64,000 nt of DNA, from positions 248,001 to 312,000 of the forward strand of contig JAIWNF010000015.1 in the NCBI GenBank assembly GCA_025093555.1, given 5' to 3'. The DNA comes from Circinella umbellata (taxonomy: Eukaryota; Mucoromycota; Mucoromycetes; Mucorales; Lichtheimiaceae). Positions 24,690 to 35,379 of the stretch are shown here, in pieces; positions within the stretch are counted from its first letter, which is position 1, and every line of letters begins with the position of its first letter. The translations under genes and the position numbers were made by a program. The notes under the pieces are model-generated. The model searched no databases. It was not told the DNA's origin and worked only from the letters and a program-made list of their open reading frames with translations.

Positions 24690-24963
24690 GCATTTTTATT
24701 TCTTTTGCTTTCTTTTCAGTTTTTCTTTCATGACCACATATAAATCGATATTTAACTAAATACTTTAGAGGTCAGCCTGTTGCACGTTTGTTATCTGTTG
24801 ATAAAAAAGAAAATTTAATTTGCCCATTACTGATAAAGTTTGTATGTTTTTGAGCAGTTGTTTTTAACCATAACCGCCACTCTGTATCCACGTCAAAAAT
24901 TAAAGTAGCAACGGGAGTAGTGTATTCATGGGTTTCTCTACTTTGAAATCCATACTCATTCAA
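24690..24963 (-). pseudogene. Remnant resembling the N-terminus of a FAR1/MULE-type transposase
   Basis: The minus strand reads DVDTEWRLWLKTTAQKHTNF, then after a TGA in the same frame KYLVKYRFICGHERKTEKKA. The order Trp-x-x-Trp-Leu, basic linker, then Tyr-x-Phe-x-Cys-x-His resembles the zinc-binding N-terminal region of FAR1/MULE-like proteins seen in Mucoromycota. Stops and the lack of a catalytic domain mark it as a relic. The assignment is from pattern memory only. Confidence 0.3.
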
Positions 24964-25002
24964 AATGGAATTAGAAGCAAATGGAGGAGGAGGTAGAGTC
25001 AG

Positions 25003-27191
25003 AGTGCCCCTCCCTCCCTCTCTAGTTGGACTGCGTTCTCTCAGCTTTAGCTTTTCTTATCGAGCGGTTTAATTGGTGATAGCTGGCGCACTGCCCTCCC
25101 TCCCTCTCCATTAGACTGCAAGTGGGATGAAGATAGATGACAGCTGGGGGCCTGGCCCCTCCCTCCCTCTCTATTGGACTGCGCTTTACTTTTTATCTTT
25201 TCGAGCGGTTTAGTCTGCGAGTGTTTAATAGATGATAGCTGGGGGCACTGCCTCTCCCTCCCTCGCTATTTTACTGCGTATTTCTCTTTAATCTTTTTTT
25301 TTCAACTTTTTTTTTATCTTACAATCTCTCATGGTAAAAAACCTTGACAACCCGAGCACAATAATAACAGTGGTAATATGATTCACAACTATCAATTGTA
25401 CTAACTATTGTAATCTTTTTTAAAAGCAGTGGTCAAAATGAGAACTGATATTTGAGGTGACACCAATGTCGGTCAAATATCCAGCAGAACTCGAATAGAC
25501 AAGGAATCGGAGGACACGAGATTAGATGGATGGGATAGAAATACTCAGACACACAAGTTGAAAAGAAGGACCCATTGAAGGGTGAAAAGTGTATGTTCTC
25601 ATTTATATAACGCTGGAGGGGGAAACGCAAGTTTTTTTTAGCATAATGTTAATAATGGTATAATGGCTTTGTTTGTTTGCCATCGCAGAATCATATACGA
25701 TCAGTTATCATCGAAACGAGATGTCTCTACATGATTTTATGAACCAAGTGAAAAAGAAGTTACTTGATTACACTATATTTGCTGGCTGATAAACTATAAT
25801 CTCTATGTGGTTGTTCCGGTATGGCGACCCGTTTCTTGTTCTGTATATTTGTGTTATAATATATTTCCGTATTATATTGTGTGTATTGCATTTATGCTTA
25901 TAAAAAATTTTGTGTTGCACCCTCCCATCTCTTTCTCGCTGAAGTTAAAGTTTTACAAGGCACCACGCACTCTCTCCTTTTAATATTCTTTCAATAAACA
26001 TCGATGGTTTATCCTTTGCTAGTCAGACTTATCGACCGAGTTTTCTTGTCGCTGGAACACAAGTGATTACCTTCGTTCACGAGTAAAAGAAAAGGGAAGA
26101 ACAGAGATAAAATGGTAATCATAATATTAATGATGAGTATAATAGAATGGTTAGTAGTAAGAAAAGAACCATGAAGAAGTTAAATAAGGGTATGTTTATA
26201 TTTATAGGGTCTCGTCGTCCTTGTCCGTGTACTGTGCCACCACCATCACTTCCACAATAATAACAATAAGTGGAGAGACGAAGACGGGGCAGATCACGTC
26301 TGGAAGCTGAAGTGCACTCAACACACCGAGCTGCCCAACAGCAACGACCACACCGAGCGGAAGCCCAAATGTTAGGACGCTTCAGAGATTGTATTCATGA
26401 GTAAGTCGCGCGATTTTTGTTTTTGTGTATGTGGTTACACTTCTCCACTTGCTAACTTACAGGACTTTTAAAACTCTACATATCATAGCAAAGAAAAACC
26501 TTAAGAGCACAGGCTTTTGAAAATCCGTGATAGGCAGAATACACTAAACATAAATAAACTGTTATCAATAAACAAAGATGGACTTGCATTGTTATATAAT
26601 CAAAACTGTCGTCGTGGTTACAACAATATCATCAGTGTCTCTTCAGTACCTGTTACAATAGCAACAACCTATCCCATTTGTTTAATTTATGAAAAAAAAG
26701 TAGGCTCTGTTGCTAGACTACTATTACGACTTGTATATTTTATCATTCTACCCCAACTACAACCAAGAACAGCATATGTTCATTATACTTGGCAAACATT
26801 GATAAAATAAATTTGTTATAAGCCAGGACGTTTGTTTTATATTTGTTGGATCGACCCTATTCGACTTAATGAGAATACTAAAAATATCGAGTACAGAAAA
26901 AACATGTTTATTTAGTGCTTTTATGCTCTCATATTTTTAAAACTATTATTTGTTCCTTTATTATTAAATAAAATAGTCAAAGCTTTATTTGGAATCTTTT
27001 CTTTCACTGGGTTGTTAGCCGCCAAATAAAAAACAATGAACGCCATACTAATAATATAGAGACGCCAAATCATAAAATGCTTGGCGACAGGTTGAAAAAA
27101 CCAAATAAAAAATACATCACGCGCCATGTTGAAAAAAACCCAGTGCCAAGTTGAAAAAAATCAGCCGCCTGAAACGAGGAAAAATCCTGTA
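25003..27191 (-). repeat. Right inverted arm of the 18-27 kb element
   Basis: Mirror of 17966-20098. It carries four minisatellite units (about 25005-25268) against five on the left. An in-frame-sized 12-bp insertion lies near 26225 relative to the left arm, with an extra block of about 50 bp near its outer end. Confidence 0.9.
26369..26810 (+). CDS. Arm-encoded 109-aa protein, right copy
   Basis: Two exons, 26369-26400 and 26513-26810, with the same start, GTAAGT donor, CACAG acceptor and stop as the left copy on the opposite strand. The protein has no low-complexity run and keeps ICLIYEKKVGSVARL and LPQLQPRTAYVHYTWQTLIK. Just upstream, 26208-26374, a frame reads HHHHFHNNNNKWRDEDGADH and ends at a TAG overlapping this ATG; whether that is coding is uncertain. 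Confidence 0.5.
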
Positions 27192-27203
27192 TATAATAGT
27201 ATA

Positions 27204-27706
27204 TTACTTATTTACATAGCGTCTACGCATAGCACGATATTTTCGAAGGTAGTACAATGTTTCTAGTTCTATAATTTTTTTTTTTTTATATAGAAATATT
27301 TTTATATGAATCAAATCCATTCTAATGAATACAATGAAAATCCCTCCCTTTTTTTATTCTTTTCATCACGTTGTTTTTACCTTTACAAACATATTCGCCT
27401 AAAGCAATTGATTTTTTTATTTCTTCTTCGTCCGTCAAATCACGCTTTTTCAAAAACGCCGATTTAAGTTTAGGTCGGAAAAAGTTCTCATAACCTAAAG
27501 GGTATTCACGACCTAAATACGCAAGCTTATAACATTTTATATTATACATATATATATTTTAGTATAAACCGGTTTTTCATAGTAGTTTTAGTTGTAATAT
27601 CTTGCTTTACTTGAACAAATTTAAAAGAAAAAGTAGTCGCGTTTTTTTTAGTAATATTTACCTGTTTATAGAGTGCAATGACTTGAGGTCGTAATGAGCT
27701 TGTCAT
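27204..27706 (-). CDS. LYRM5: LYR-motif protein 5 / ETF regulatory factor 1
   Basis: Small mitochondrial LYR-family protein; the animal homologue regulates electron-transfer flavoprotein. Three exons, 27706-27662, 27525-27381 and 27268-27204 (45+145+65 nt), give 84 aa, close to the roughly 88-90 aa of animal LYRM5. Family hallmarks are ALYKQ at the first junction (LYK/LYR-type motif), [30 protein letters not shown], an [12 protein letters not shown] helix and [11 protein letters not shown] at the end. The stop codon is only 14 bp from the right end of the 9.2-kb element, so its 3' UTR and poly(A) signals must lie within mobile DNA. The gene body looks intact. Confidence 0.9.
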
Positions 27707-28527
27707 TATATATATATGATAGTATTGGTATCACTCAAAAGAGAGTTCGAAGAAAAAAAAATATGTAAAAGTTCTTTGTTGACAAAAAAAAAGTGTGGGG
27801 AAAAAAAAGAAGAAGAAGAGGGAGAAGGGGTAGGGGGGGTTTCGATAAAATGGGGGGAACCAAAACTAAAAGGACCGTAAAACTTTAAACTTGGTCGTTT
27901 TAGCTGACTTTTTTTTTTCTTCTTTCTACTTTTTGTCACCATTTCAAAAAGAATGTTCTTACTTTTTTTTTATTTTGTTTACCTTTTAACATTTTAAAAC
28001 CCTGAATAAGTTATTCAGTGTCAACAAGGTTCTTTCTTATTCACAGAAAACAGCGACATATATATAACTAAGAGAGTAAATTATGCAGCTGTTTATTAAG
28101 TCACTGACAAGATGAAATGGGTATTAATGTAATGTTTCAACTCAGTTTTTGATAAATAACTTATTCTCTCCAGCAAGATGCATGGTATGTTTATAAGTAA
28201 TGTATCAATTAATTATATAACTTCAAATATTATGTGGAGTACATAGAAATAACAATGATTTCAACTATACAACATGATTAGCCCCCATCAAACAACCGAA
28301 TAAATCATATTATATCTTTTCTTCACTCAAAAACATCTCCATCCATACTCTTTCAAACCAGTTCAAAAAGAGAAATAATCTCACATTATATCCCAACCCA
28401 TAAAAATACAAAAATAAATTGTAACTAGGTTTTTTTATATAAAAGATAATGGAGTTGTACTCGACCAATTTCATTTTTTAGCTTATTTTTATTGTTAATA
28501 AGACAATAAGAAATAAAAAAAAGTAAT
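27707..28527. other. Intergenic region between LYRM5 and RPS23
   Basis: Promoter side of LYRM5 and downstream side of RPS23. It holds poly-T, GA-rich and G-rich tracts near 27790-27850; no gene or clear motif was seen. Confidence 0.6.
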
Positions 28528-29462
28528 TTATGATCTGGGCTTTTCCTTCTTTTCCTTGTACAAAGCAAGAAGAGCAACACCAGCGACCTTGACGACCTTG
28601 AAACGGACACCAGGAATATCACCAATGGCACGACCCTTACGACCGAAACCGGCAATAAGAACTTCGTCGTTTTCGTCAACGTAGTTCAAACAACCATCAT
28701 TGGGAACGAAAGCGGTAACCTTCTTACCGTTCTTGATAAGTTGAACACGAACACACTTACGAATAGCAGAGTTAGGTTGCTTAGCTTCAACACCACTATA
28801 TTAAACACATTATTTATTTTTTTGGTAAATTAGAGTCGGCCATATTTAATTATTATTATATATATTCTAATTCGTATATGTTTTTGTCGTTTGTTCTTTT
28901 TTTTTGGTGGTCGAATGCACTTGTCGTTTGAATAATGGTGTTGAAATAAAATAAAAAAATGTATGCTTACATCTTTTCAAGGACAATGCCCTTAGCGTGG
29001 GAAGCACCACCGAATGGGTTGGAGCGGAAAGCGGTACCGAGAGCACGCTTCTTGTATTGCTTATCGGCCCAACGTTGTTCACGACGATCAAAGCGAAGCT
29101 TACGGGCTGCGTTCAAACCTCTTGGCTGTCCCTTACCTATTTATTTTATCAAGTTATTTTTAAATATAAAAATAATATAAAAAATAACAAAATTAGTAAT
29201 TCAAAGAAAATTGTCATTGTAGAATAAAAAAAAAGTAATTTATATAATGAATACAAAATTCTTTTCAATTATCCCATGTCCCACCCCATCCTTTCCAGCC
29301 CAAATGAAATGTCTGTGGAGGGTTTTTTTTTTTCCAATTCACATAAAAGATCGTATATTGAATGGAAATTATTTTTTTTGTTGATATGGATTGACGCAGG
29401 AGGTGATTTGGATGGATGGAATAGGATGGATGAATTATCTTAGTATATGGATACGTACCCAT
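28528..29462 (-). CDS. RPS23: 40S ribosomal protein S23 (uS12)
   Basis: Decoding-centre protein of the small subunit. Three exons: 29462-29459 (four bases, ATGG), 29136-28971 and 28795-28528 (4+166+268 nt), giving 145 aa. It shows [20 protein letters not shown], the conserved loop [21 protein letters not shown] (containing PNSA, where uS12 proteins carry a modified Pro) and the end [12 protein letters not shown]. The four-base first exon is forced by phase: ATG G joined to GT AAG GGA restores Met-Gly-Lys-Gly. It is divergently oriented to RPL36. Confidence 0.97.
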
Positions 29463-30646
29463 GATGGATGATTTTCAAAAGAGGGGGTAATACAGGTTGC
29501 AAGAAGTTGAACTACCAAAATGGTCGCTCTTTCTCAAAAAAAACTCCGTCCAGTAACTGGAAATTATTGTTTTTTTTTATTTTTGCATAAGTTGTAGACA
29601 AATCGGTTTTTCTAGTCTTTTTCATATGTTATAATAATATGTAATTAATCTTCTGATAGTATAAAGGGATTATAGACAATTTATTAAATACATTAGTCTT
29701 TACAGTGGATAGTACATGTATCATATTAAAGAAATAGCTCTTATATTTATACAATTAATAATCATATAAATATTAAATAGTAAATACTCCCTATTCATTA
29801 ATTAATAATCGCTCACTATTAATTATTATATAAGAATAACAAAAGTACTTTGAGTTTGCTGATTAAGTAGCTGTACATGTGTATATTATGTTACTCTACT
29901 AGATTATTAGCAAATGGTCAACCTCGTGAAATCAAATATGCACATAAGGTACAACAATAAATTAGAAAGAAATAAATAATTTATCACTCAATTAATTCTC
30001 GTAACATATTTCATAGTAAGGAACCATTCTTTTCCTTTTTTTTTATTTATCTTGCGATTGATCTATATAAAGTTATCTTTTTGTCAAAAACTGCAACAAT
30101 AAGCTCTCTTTTTTATTTAAGCCAAAGTGGATCTTTAATTTTCGACCTTTATAGCTTACAGAGAACGTTTTTTGATTATACAGCTTAATTTTATGAACTT
30201 ATATAAACACATTCACCTTACGTAAGTTAGATAAGTTATAATAAATAATATATATATATATATATCAATTTTTATTGTACTGTTATCCATACATTGTAAG
30301 GTGAAGTTTTATATCATATTACATGTAAATAATATTATAGCTGGCAAGTTAAGCTTTACTCTTTCATACTTAAGAGCTATATATTGAATTTGATTCTATC
30401 GATTATCTAAAATAAACTTCGAACATTTAAATTATCATAATAAAAATTAACCAAAAATTAAATGCAGGAGATATACACACTACTAAAGTAAAAGCCAAAA
30501 AAAAAAAAGTATTAATATAAAAAATTGCCCTCTCTTCCAGGAACAAGCAAAGAAGCCAATGAGGAAAAAAGAAGCGGGGAATGAAATTTGATCGAAAAGG
30601 TGGCAAGGCTTTGGATACTATGAAATCCTTCTCTTTTCATATCGCC
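29463..30646. other. Divergent promoter region RPS23 / RPL36
   Basis: About 1.2 kb between the two start codons, AT-rich with an (AT) tract near 30245. No gene. A 5' UTR intron for RPL36 is possible but not resolved. No ribosomal-gene regulatory motif could be named with confidence. Confidence 0.5.
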
Positions 30647-31252
30647 ATGGCACCTCAGCAAAAGACCGGTATCGCTATTGGCCTCAACAAGGGCCACATC
30701 ACCACTCGTCGCGAGCTCGCCCCCAAGCCTTCCCAAAAGAAGGGTGTACGTATGAATTTCGAAATGGATGGATGGAAAGAAATCGAAAACGGATGAATGG
30801 ATGGATATTTTTTTTGGATGGATATTAATATTCACCAACAATTTCTTCATTCCATTTTCCATTCAACAACGACTGGGAATTTTTATTTTTTATTTTTTGA
30901 AAAAAAATAAAAATATACTAAATGATATATTTAATATTCAAATAGGCTCTCGGTAAGCGCACTGGTTTCGTCCGCAACATCATTCGTGAAGTTGCTGGTT
31001 TCGCTCCCTATGAACGTCGTGTCATGGAATTGATCAAGAACTCCAAGGACAAGCGTGCTAAGAAGCTCACCAAGAGAAGAGTAAATATCCTTATATATAT
31101 ATATACATATATTGAAAAAGAATAATTCATTTATTGTTTATAAAAACTAAATCATGTTGTTTTTAATTTAATTTTAGCTCGGTACCTACGTTCGCGCCAA
31201 GAAGAAGATTGATGAACTTCAAGGTGTCATTGCCGAATCCCGTCGTCATTAA
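30647..31252 (+). CDS. RPL36: 60S ribosomal protein L36 (eL36)
   Basis: Large-subunit protein. Exons 30647-30745, 30946-31080 and 31178-31252 (99+135+75 nt) give 102 aa. Family signatures: [58 protein letters not shown] and the C-terminus IAESRRH, as in yeast L36. All introns are phase 0. The first donor is GTACGT after AAG GGT. Upstream in-frame ATGs are not needed, as the family starts at this Met. Confidence 0.96.
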
Positions 31253-31870
31253 GAAAATACAACAAACGAATGGAGAAAAAAATATATTTCATCTTTTTTT
31301 TTCTTACTTTAATGTAATCTTTTAGTTTGTGCTTGGTATTTTTTTTATTTCGCATTAAAAAAAACATTAACTTTGTTTTTCTCAACATAACATTTCTTTT
31401 TTTAAAAAAAACAAAAACAAAAAGCTTAAATATTGGGCTTTGGTTTGGTGTTTACATTTGTTTTGAAAAATTTAATATATAATTTATGTTTTTATGTACC
31501 CAAGCAAAATGAATGATAGATAGAGAGAGAGAGGGAGGGAGGGAGAAAAAAGATATACAGAGTAAAGTAAAAAAAAAGCACAGAGTAAAAAAGTGAAGAT
31601 ATAATAAAAAGATGGCAAAAAAAAAAGAATTTAAGGAGGTTGGAAGGGAATATAAGGTGGAGGAACGAAGAAGTTTGGAAATAATTATTGTTATCGCCTT
31701 TTTTTTAACATTTTTTTTTTTGTTTTTTTTTTGGGCGTATAATAATGGAGGAATGGATGAAAAGAAGGAAATAGGAAAGGAGGGGGAGGATGAGAGAGAA
31801 AGAGGGGTGAAGGGGGGGGGTGAAGTTAGATAATGATAAGAAAAATTGTATTCAATATATATAATTTTTA
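31253..31870. other. Convergent intergenic region
   Basis: Lies between the RPL36 stop and the end of the next gene. It contains GA-rich and T-rich runs (31520-31830) that create spurious ORFs; no gene seen. Confidence 0.6.
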
Positions 31871-33442
31871 TCAATATTGATCAGGATGATGTTGTTGCCA
31901 ACCCCGTTGTCGCCGTTGTCTTGAACGAGACATTGAAATATTGCTGCTACTATTTGCCAATATTTTTCGACGACGTAAACGACAATTAATCCATAATCGG
32001 TCGAACCAACCACCAGGCATACAGCATGGACACCAGGTCCACCAGAACCCATATCCCCAAAAACATCGCATACATCCAGGGTCTAACTCTATACTCTTTA
32101 TGGATCCTGCATGATGACCTCCTACGCCACTATGTGAACTATACCATCCAGCCCTCGGAGCAGTTTGACCATCCACAAGACCTTGATCGGCAAATTCTCT
32201 TTCACCATCCACATTTCCACCCGTATAAAAGGACCCCAAACTACCATAATCATCATCATAATCATTATCACGATCATCCATCATGGCTGTAGCTGCAAAT
32301 GTAGGATCTGTTACTAATTGAACTGCTTCAGGTCCACCACCCAAAGATCGTAATATAGAGCTGAGATGTTCATGGATTAATAATCCCGAAAGTAAAAGAA
32401 AAGAGGTAAATTGAATATCATGCATAAAATTGAATTTTTGATTTTGTTGTTGTCCTGGTTTTTCTTTTTCTTCGGTTGACCATTGTATAAACCGAGAATC
32501 TACAAATTCAGCAATTAATTTGTCGTCTTGGTAACATCGTAAATCATACGGATATTGTTTTTGTTGACCCTTTCCTGCCGCTGCTGTTGTTATTGGGATA
32601 AGTCGCCATTGATATGCTTTACGATTGATCCATAAAAATGAAAATAAAGATGTGGATGTAGTGAGCGTAATAACTTTTTCTAATTGTGGTGATGCAAAAT
32701 CCATGGTATGCCAGTCTTTACTTGTTAAAGACCATAATGCTTGTTTTCGTGGACCATAAAGTGTCACATAGGGTAAAAGATGGCTCGGCACTGTTACGCG
32801 TGTATGCGTAGTATTATTATTTGTATCTGTGGCGCTGTTATTTGTGATAATAGATGTGGCTGTAGTTGATGATGTTACTGTTGTATTTGTTGCTGTGGGT
32901 ACTGTAGTTGTTGCACTTGCTACTGTTGCTGTTGTTATTTTACCATCTTGTTGCTCATTACCCTTTTGTTGTTCGTCATTACTTACTATTTCAACGCCTT
33001 GTTGAAGTACTTTATGAAGAGCCATTTGAGGTCGATAAAAAATAAGATTACTATTATTCTTATCATCGTCATTATATTGTGATGAGCTAACAACAGGTCT
33101 ACAGATGGTACAAAAACCTTTTGAACCGTCCGTTGATATTACATTGGGGTCTTTAGCAATAGTTGGATGATCATATTGAACATTAAGTTCGAGAAGAATG
33201 GCGCTATTTGTTGAATGACTAGAAGGAGTTCGTGGCATCATATTAGGAATTGGTGTAGTATCCGTTCTCATAGGTATTGCAACAGGATATTCGGTTTTTC
33301 GTTGGTGGAGAGGTGGTGGAGCGGTGACAAAGTATTCGGCATGAGTTTTATTATCTACAAGTTCATTATTATTGTTATTGGTTGAAACAACCTCTGGAAT
33401 AGTAGCATTCGGACCAGCCGATGCAGACGAAGAAAACGTCAT
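31871..33442 (-). CDS. Unknown protein with a Cys/Trp-rich basic C-terminal motif
   Basis: A single open frame of 523 aa. Residues 1-220 are low complexity with Asn and Thr/Val/Ala runs. Residues about 222-370 look folded: LLPYVTLYGPRKQALWSLTS, FLWINRKAYQWRL, YDLRCYQDDKLIAEFVDSRF, and a helix FLLLSGLLIHEHLSSIL. Alternating strands with W-x-L and D-x-x-L-A-x-F resemble tubby/LURP-one-like beta barrels, but this is a guess. Residues about 455-490 read CMRCFWGYGFWWTWCPCC then a basic RLRRRK, as in a membrane-anchoring or palmitoylated segment. The C-terminus is basic. There is no signal peptide. I do not recognise the family. Confidence 0.6.
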   Translation of the reverse strand: MTFSSSASAGPNATIPEVVSTNNNNNELVDNKTHAEYFVTAPPPLHQRKTEYPVAIPMRTDTTPIPNMMPRTPSSHSTNSAILLELNVQYDHPTIAKDPNVISTDGSKGFCTICRPVVSSSQYNDDDKNNSNLIFYRPQMALHKVLQQGVEIVSNDEQQKGNEQQDGKITTATVASATTTVPTATNTTVTSSTTATSIITNNSATDTNNNTTHTRVTVPSHLLPYVTLYGPRKQALWSLTSKDWHTMDFASPQLEKVITLTTSTSLFSFLWINRKAYQWRLIPITTAAAGKGQQKQYPYDLRCYQDDKLIAEFVDSRFIQWSTEEKEKPGQQQNQKFNFMHDIQFTSFLLLSGLLIHEHLSSILRSLGGGPEAVQLVTDPTFAATAMMDDRDNDYDDDYGSLGSFYTGGNVDGEREFADQGLVDGQTAPRAGWYSSHSGVGGHHAGSIKSIELDPGCMRCFWGYGFWWTWCPCCMPGGWFDRLWINCRLRRRKILANSSSNISMSRSRQRRQRGWQQHHPDQY

Positions 33443-33972
33443 GAACTAAATATTGGAGTCTTTCCTTTTTACTTTACAAAAGAGAAGATGTAACGAAAAA
33501 AAAAAGTATTAAGATAAAAAAAAAAAAGAGCTCTGGGAGTTTTAATAAAAATCTAATATTATAATATGATATATAGTAAAACCGAGTTCAATTTAAATGA
33601 GAAACCATTCTAAAAAAAAAGACTGCTCTTTTATAGCCCAGTTAATTTTTTTTTTTTTTTTTGGTTCAGCCATGTTCTAACAAATTCAAATAGATCGACA
33701 TAACAAAAAAAGAGAACTTATATATTATTATATTCTTCGTACAAACAAGTGGATAATATGACTTTTGTTGTTTATTTCGTTGTGTAAAAAATTGTTGTTG
33801 TAAGGTGTTTTTATATAATGAAATGAAAAAGCAATTTTTTTTTCTTCTCTTGTTTTTTTTTCCACCCACTTCTTTATAAATAATACAAGGAAAAAAAAAA
33901 CTGGGGTGGAAAAAAAAAAAAAAGATTAAAAAAAAAAAAAGGCTATTTTATGTATATAATATAATTTTATAT

Positions 33973-35233
33973 TTAAACGGCATCTACAATATTATTATAA
34001 ACAGTTTTTAAGTTAGTAAAAAAGAAAAATGTATAAACTTTCTCTCCCCCCTTTCTTTTTCTATCATAAGCAATTCACAATTATTTTGAATTATATATTT
34101 ACCAGTGACAAGCTTGTTCAACTTGGCAATCTTGGAAGAGACAGTTAAATCAATGCTCTTGTCGCCAATTTCGACAAGGATACCACCGAGGATATCAGCC
34201 TTAACCTTGTTGGAAACCAACAACTTCTTGCCTTCAGCGAGCTTGCTCTTTTGCAAAGAGTCAGCAATCTTGTTCAAGGTAGACTTATCAAGTTCCTATT
34301 ATATAATGTATTATATATATTATACATGTTAATTAGATAGCTCGTTCCATACATTATTTTTCCCAGTGTTTATTTTCTCAATATTATATATATATATATA
34401 TATCTTGAATCCATTTTAATCCGCCTCGTGCCTCTCTATTCTTTATCATCATCATTACACCCAAATATATATATATACTCATACCTTGGCGGAAGTAACA
34501 GTCAAAGACAATTCGTTACGGTGAGCGCTCATCAATTCAGCATAAGCAGACAAAACCTTGGCAGTTTGGTCCAAACGGCTGTTTTGGTTCAAAACTTCGA
34601 ACAAGTTCTTGGTCAAGGGGTTAACCTTACCAGCCTTGGCCAACAAAGCAGAGACACCATCAGCCTTAGCTTGACCAGTAACGGTGGGGTTTTCCAAGAA
34701 AGCACGGACAGCCTTATCCTTGCTGATGGAGTTTTGAAGTTGGGTCAAATCTTTTTCAACGGCTTCGAGCGCGTTTTGACGAGCAGCGGCAGTGTACAAA
34801 GCAGTAGCGTAACGACCATCAAGACCGTACAAAGTAACTGGTGGCTATATAATTATAATAATAATTACAATTAAAATGCCAAAGATTAATACATTTGTGT
34901 ATATGTGAATACATGTTTTTGTGTGTTTATTGGTGTATTCAACAAAATAGTATTTTTTTTGTTCCATTGAAAGCCATATAGGTATATAACTAAATAAAAT
35001 TATTATTATTTTTGATTATATTTACCTTAGCTGGGGCAGCAGCGGCGTAGCCACGGGCCAACTATTTTTTTTAAAAGTTCATTTAAAAAAATATTTAATA
35101 AAAAAAAAAAGGCATAATTTTGAAATTATCTTTTTAAAAAGAATCGAGATTATATTTTTGTTAAAAGAAGTATTTGCGTGTTTGTGTGTACCTTGGGGGC
35201 AGCAGTCGTCAAGCGAGTGAATCGGGAGGCCAT
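33973..35233 (-). CDS. ATP5: Mitochondrial ATP synthase subunit 5 (OSCP)
   Basis: Stator-stalk subunit linking the peripheral stalk to F1. Five exons: 35233-35192, 35061-35026, 34844-34485, 34295-34103, 33983-33973 (42+36+360+193+11 nt), giving 213 aa, the usual OSCP length. The first 26 residues (MASRFTRLTTAAPKLARGYA) form a basic, Ala-rich mitochondrial presequence. Family matches: GLDGRYATALYTAAARQN, then LTVTSAKELDKSTLNKIADSL across the third intron, and the conserved end ILGGILVEIGDKSIDLTVSS. The last exon codes only the final Asp-Ala-Val and stop. A palindromic CCAAT box lies 126 bp upstream. Confidence 0.96.
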
Positions 35234-35358
35234 TTGTGTTAGTTGAGAGAGAGTATAGAAACTAAGAGGTTTTTTTTTTTCAGCCCTTACCCCCTCACAA
35301 TTTTTTCTCGGACCCTCGCAACACTAACAACAGCGACAGGGTGTGACGTATTACTAGT

Positions 35359-35368
35359 ATTGGCCAAT
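35359..35368. promoter_or_regulatory. Palindromic CCAAT box (ATTGGCCAAT) upstream of OSCP
   Basis: Two overlapping CCAAT motifs, one per strand, 126 bp before the OSCP start. HAP/CBC complexes that bind CCAAT control respiratory genes in other fungi. A CRE-like TGACGTA lies about 10 bp further out. Function here is inferred. Confidence 0.45.
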
Positions 35369-35379
35369 GAATTTTGAAT

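Larger units (their letters stand above)
17968..27189. mobile_element. 9.2-kb composite element with ~2.15-kb inverted terminal repeats
   Basis: Left arm 17966-20098 and right arm 25003-27191 are near-identical reverse complements. The outermost shared sequence is TACAGGATTTTTCCTCG on both sides, so a TA target duplication fits. Inside the arms are a spliced 109-aa gene (once per arm) and a G-rich minisatellite at the inner end. The 4.9-kb core holds an intact 516-aa gene, decayed coding pieces and a nested MITE. The outer 150 bp of each arm carry about six TGGCG-type words. A Tc1/mariner-like or MULE-like origin is possible; no intact transposase was recognised. The alternative is a segmental inverted duplication, but the precise matching ends favour transposition. 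Confidence 0.75.

Noticed and set aside
26208..26374. His/Asn-rich frame HHHHFHNNNNKWRDEDG in the right arm (mirrored in the left arm)
   Set aside because: Reads plausibly and carries an in-frame 12-bp difference between arms, but no phase-compatible upstream exon or start was found, and it ends overlapping the ATG of the 109-aa gene; not called as a gene.
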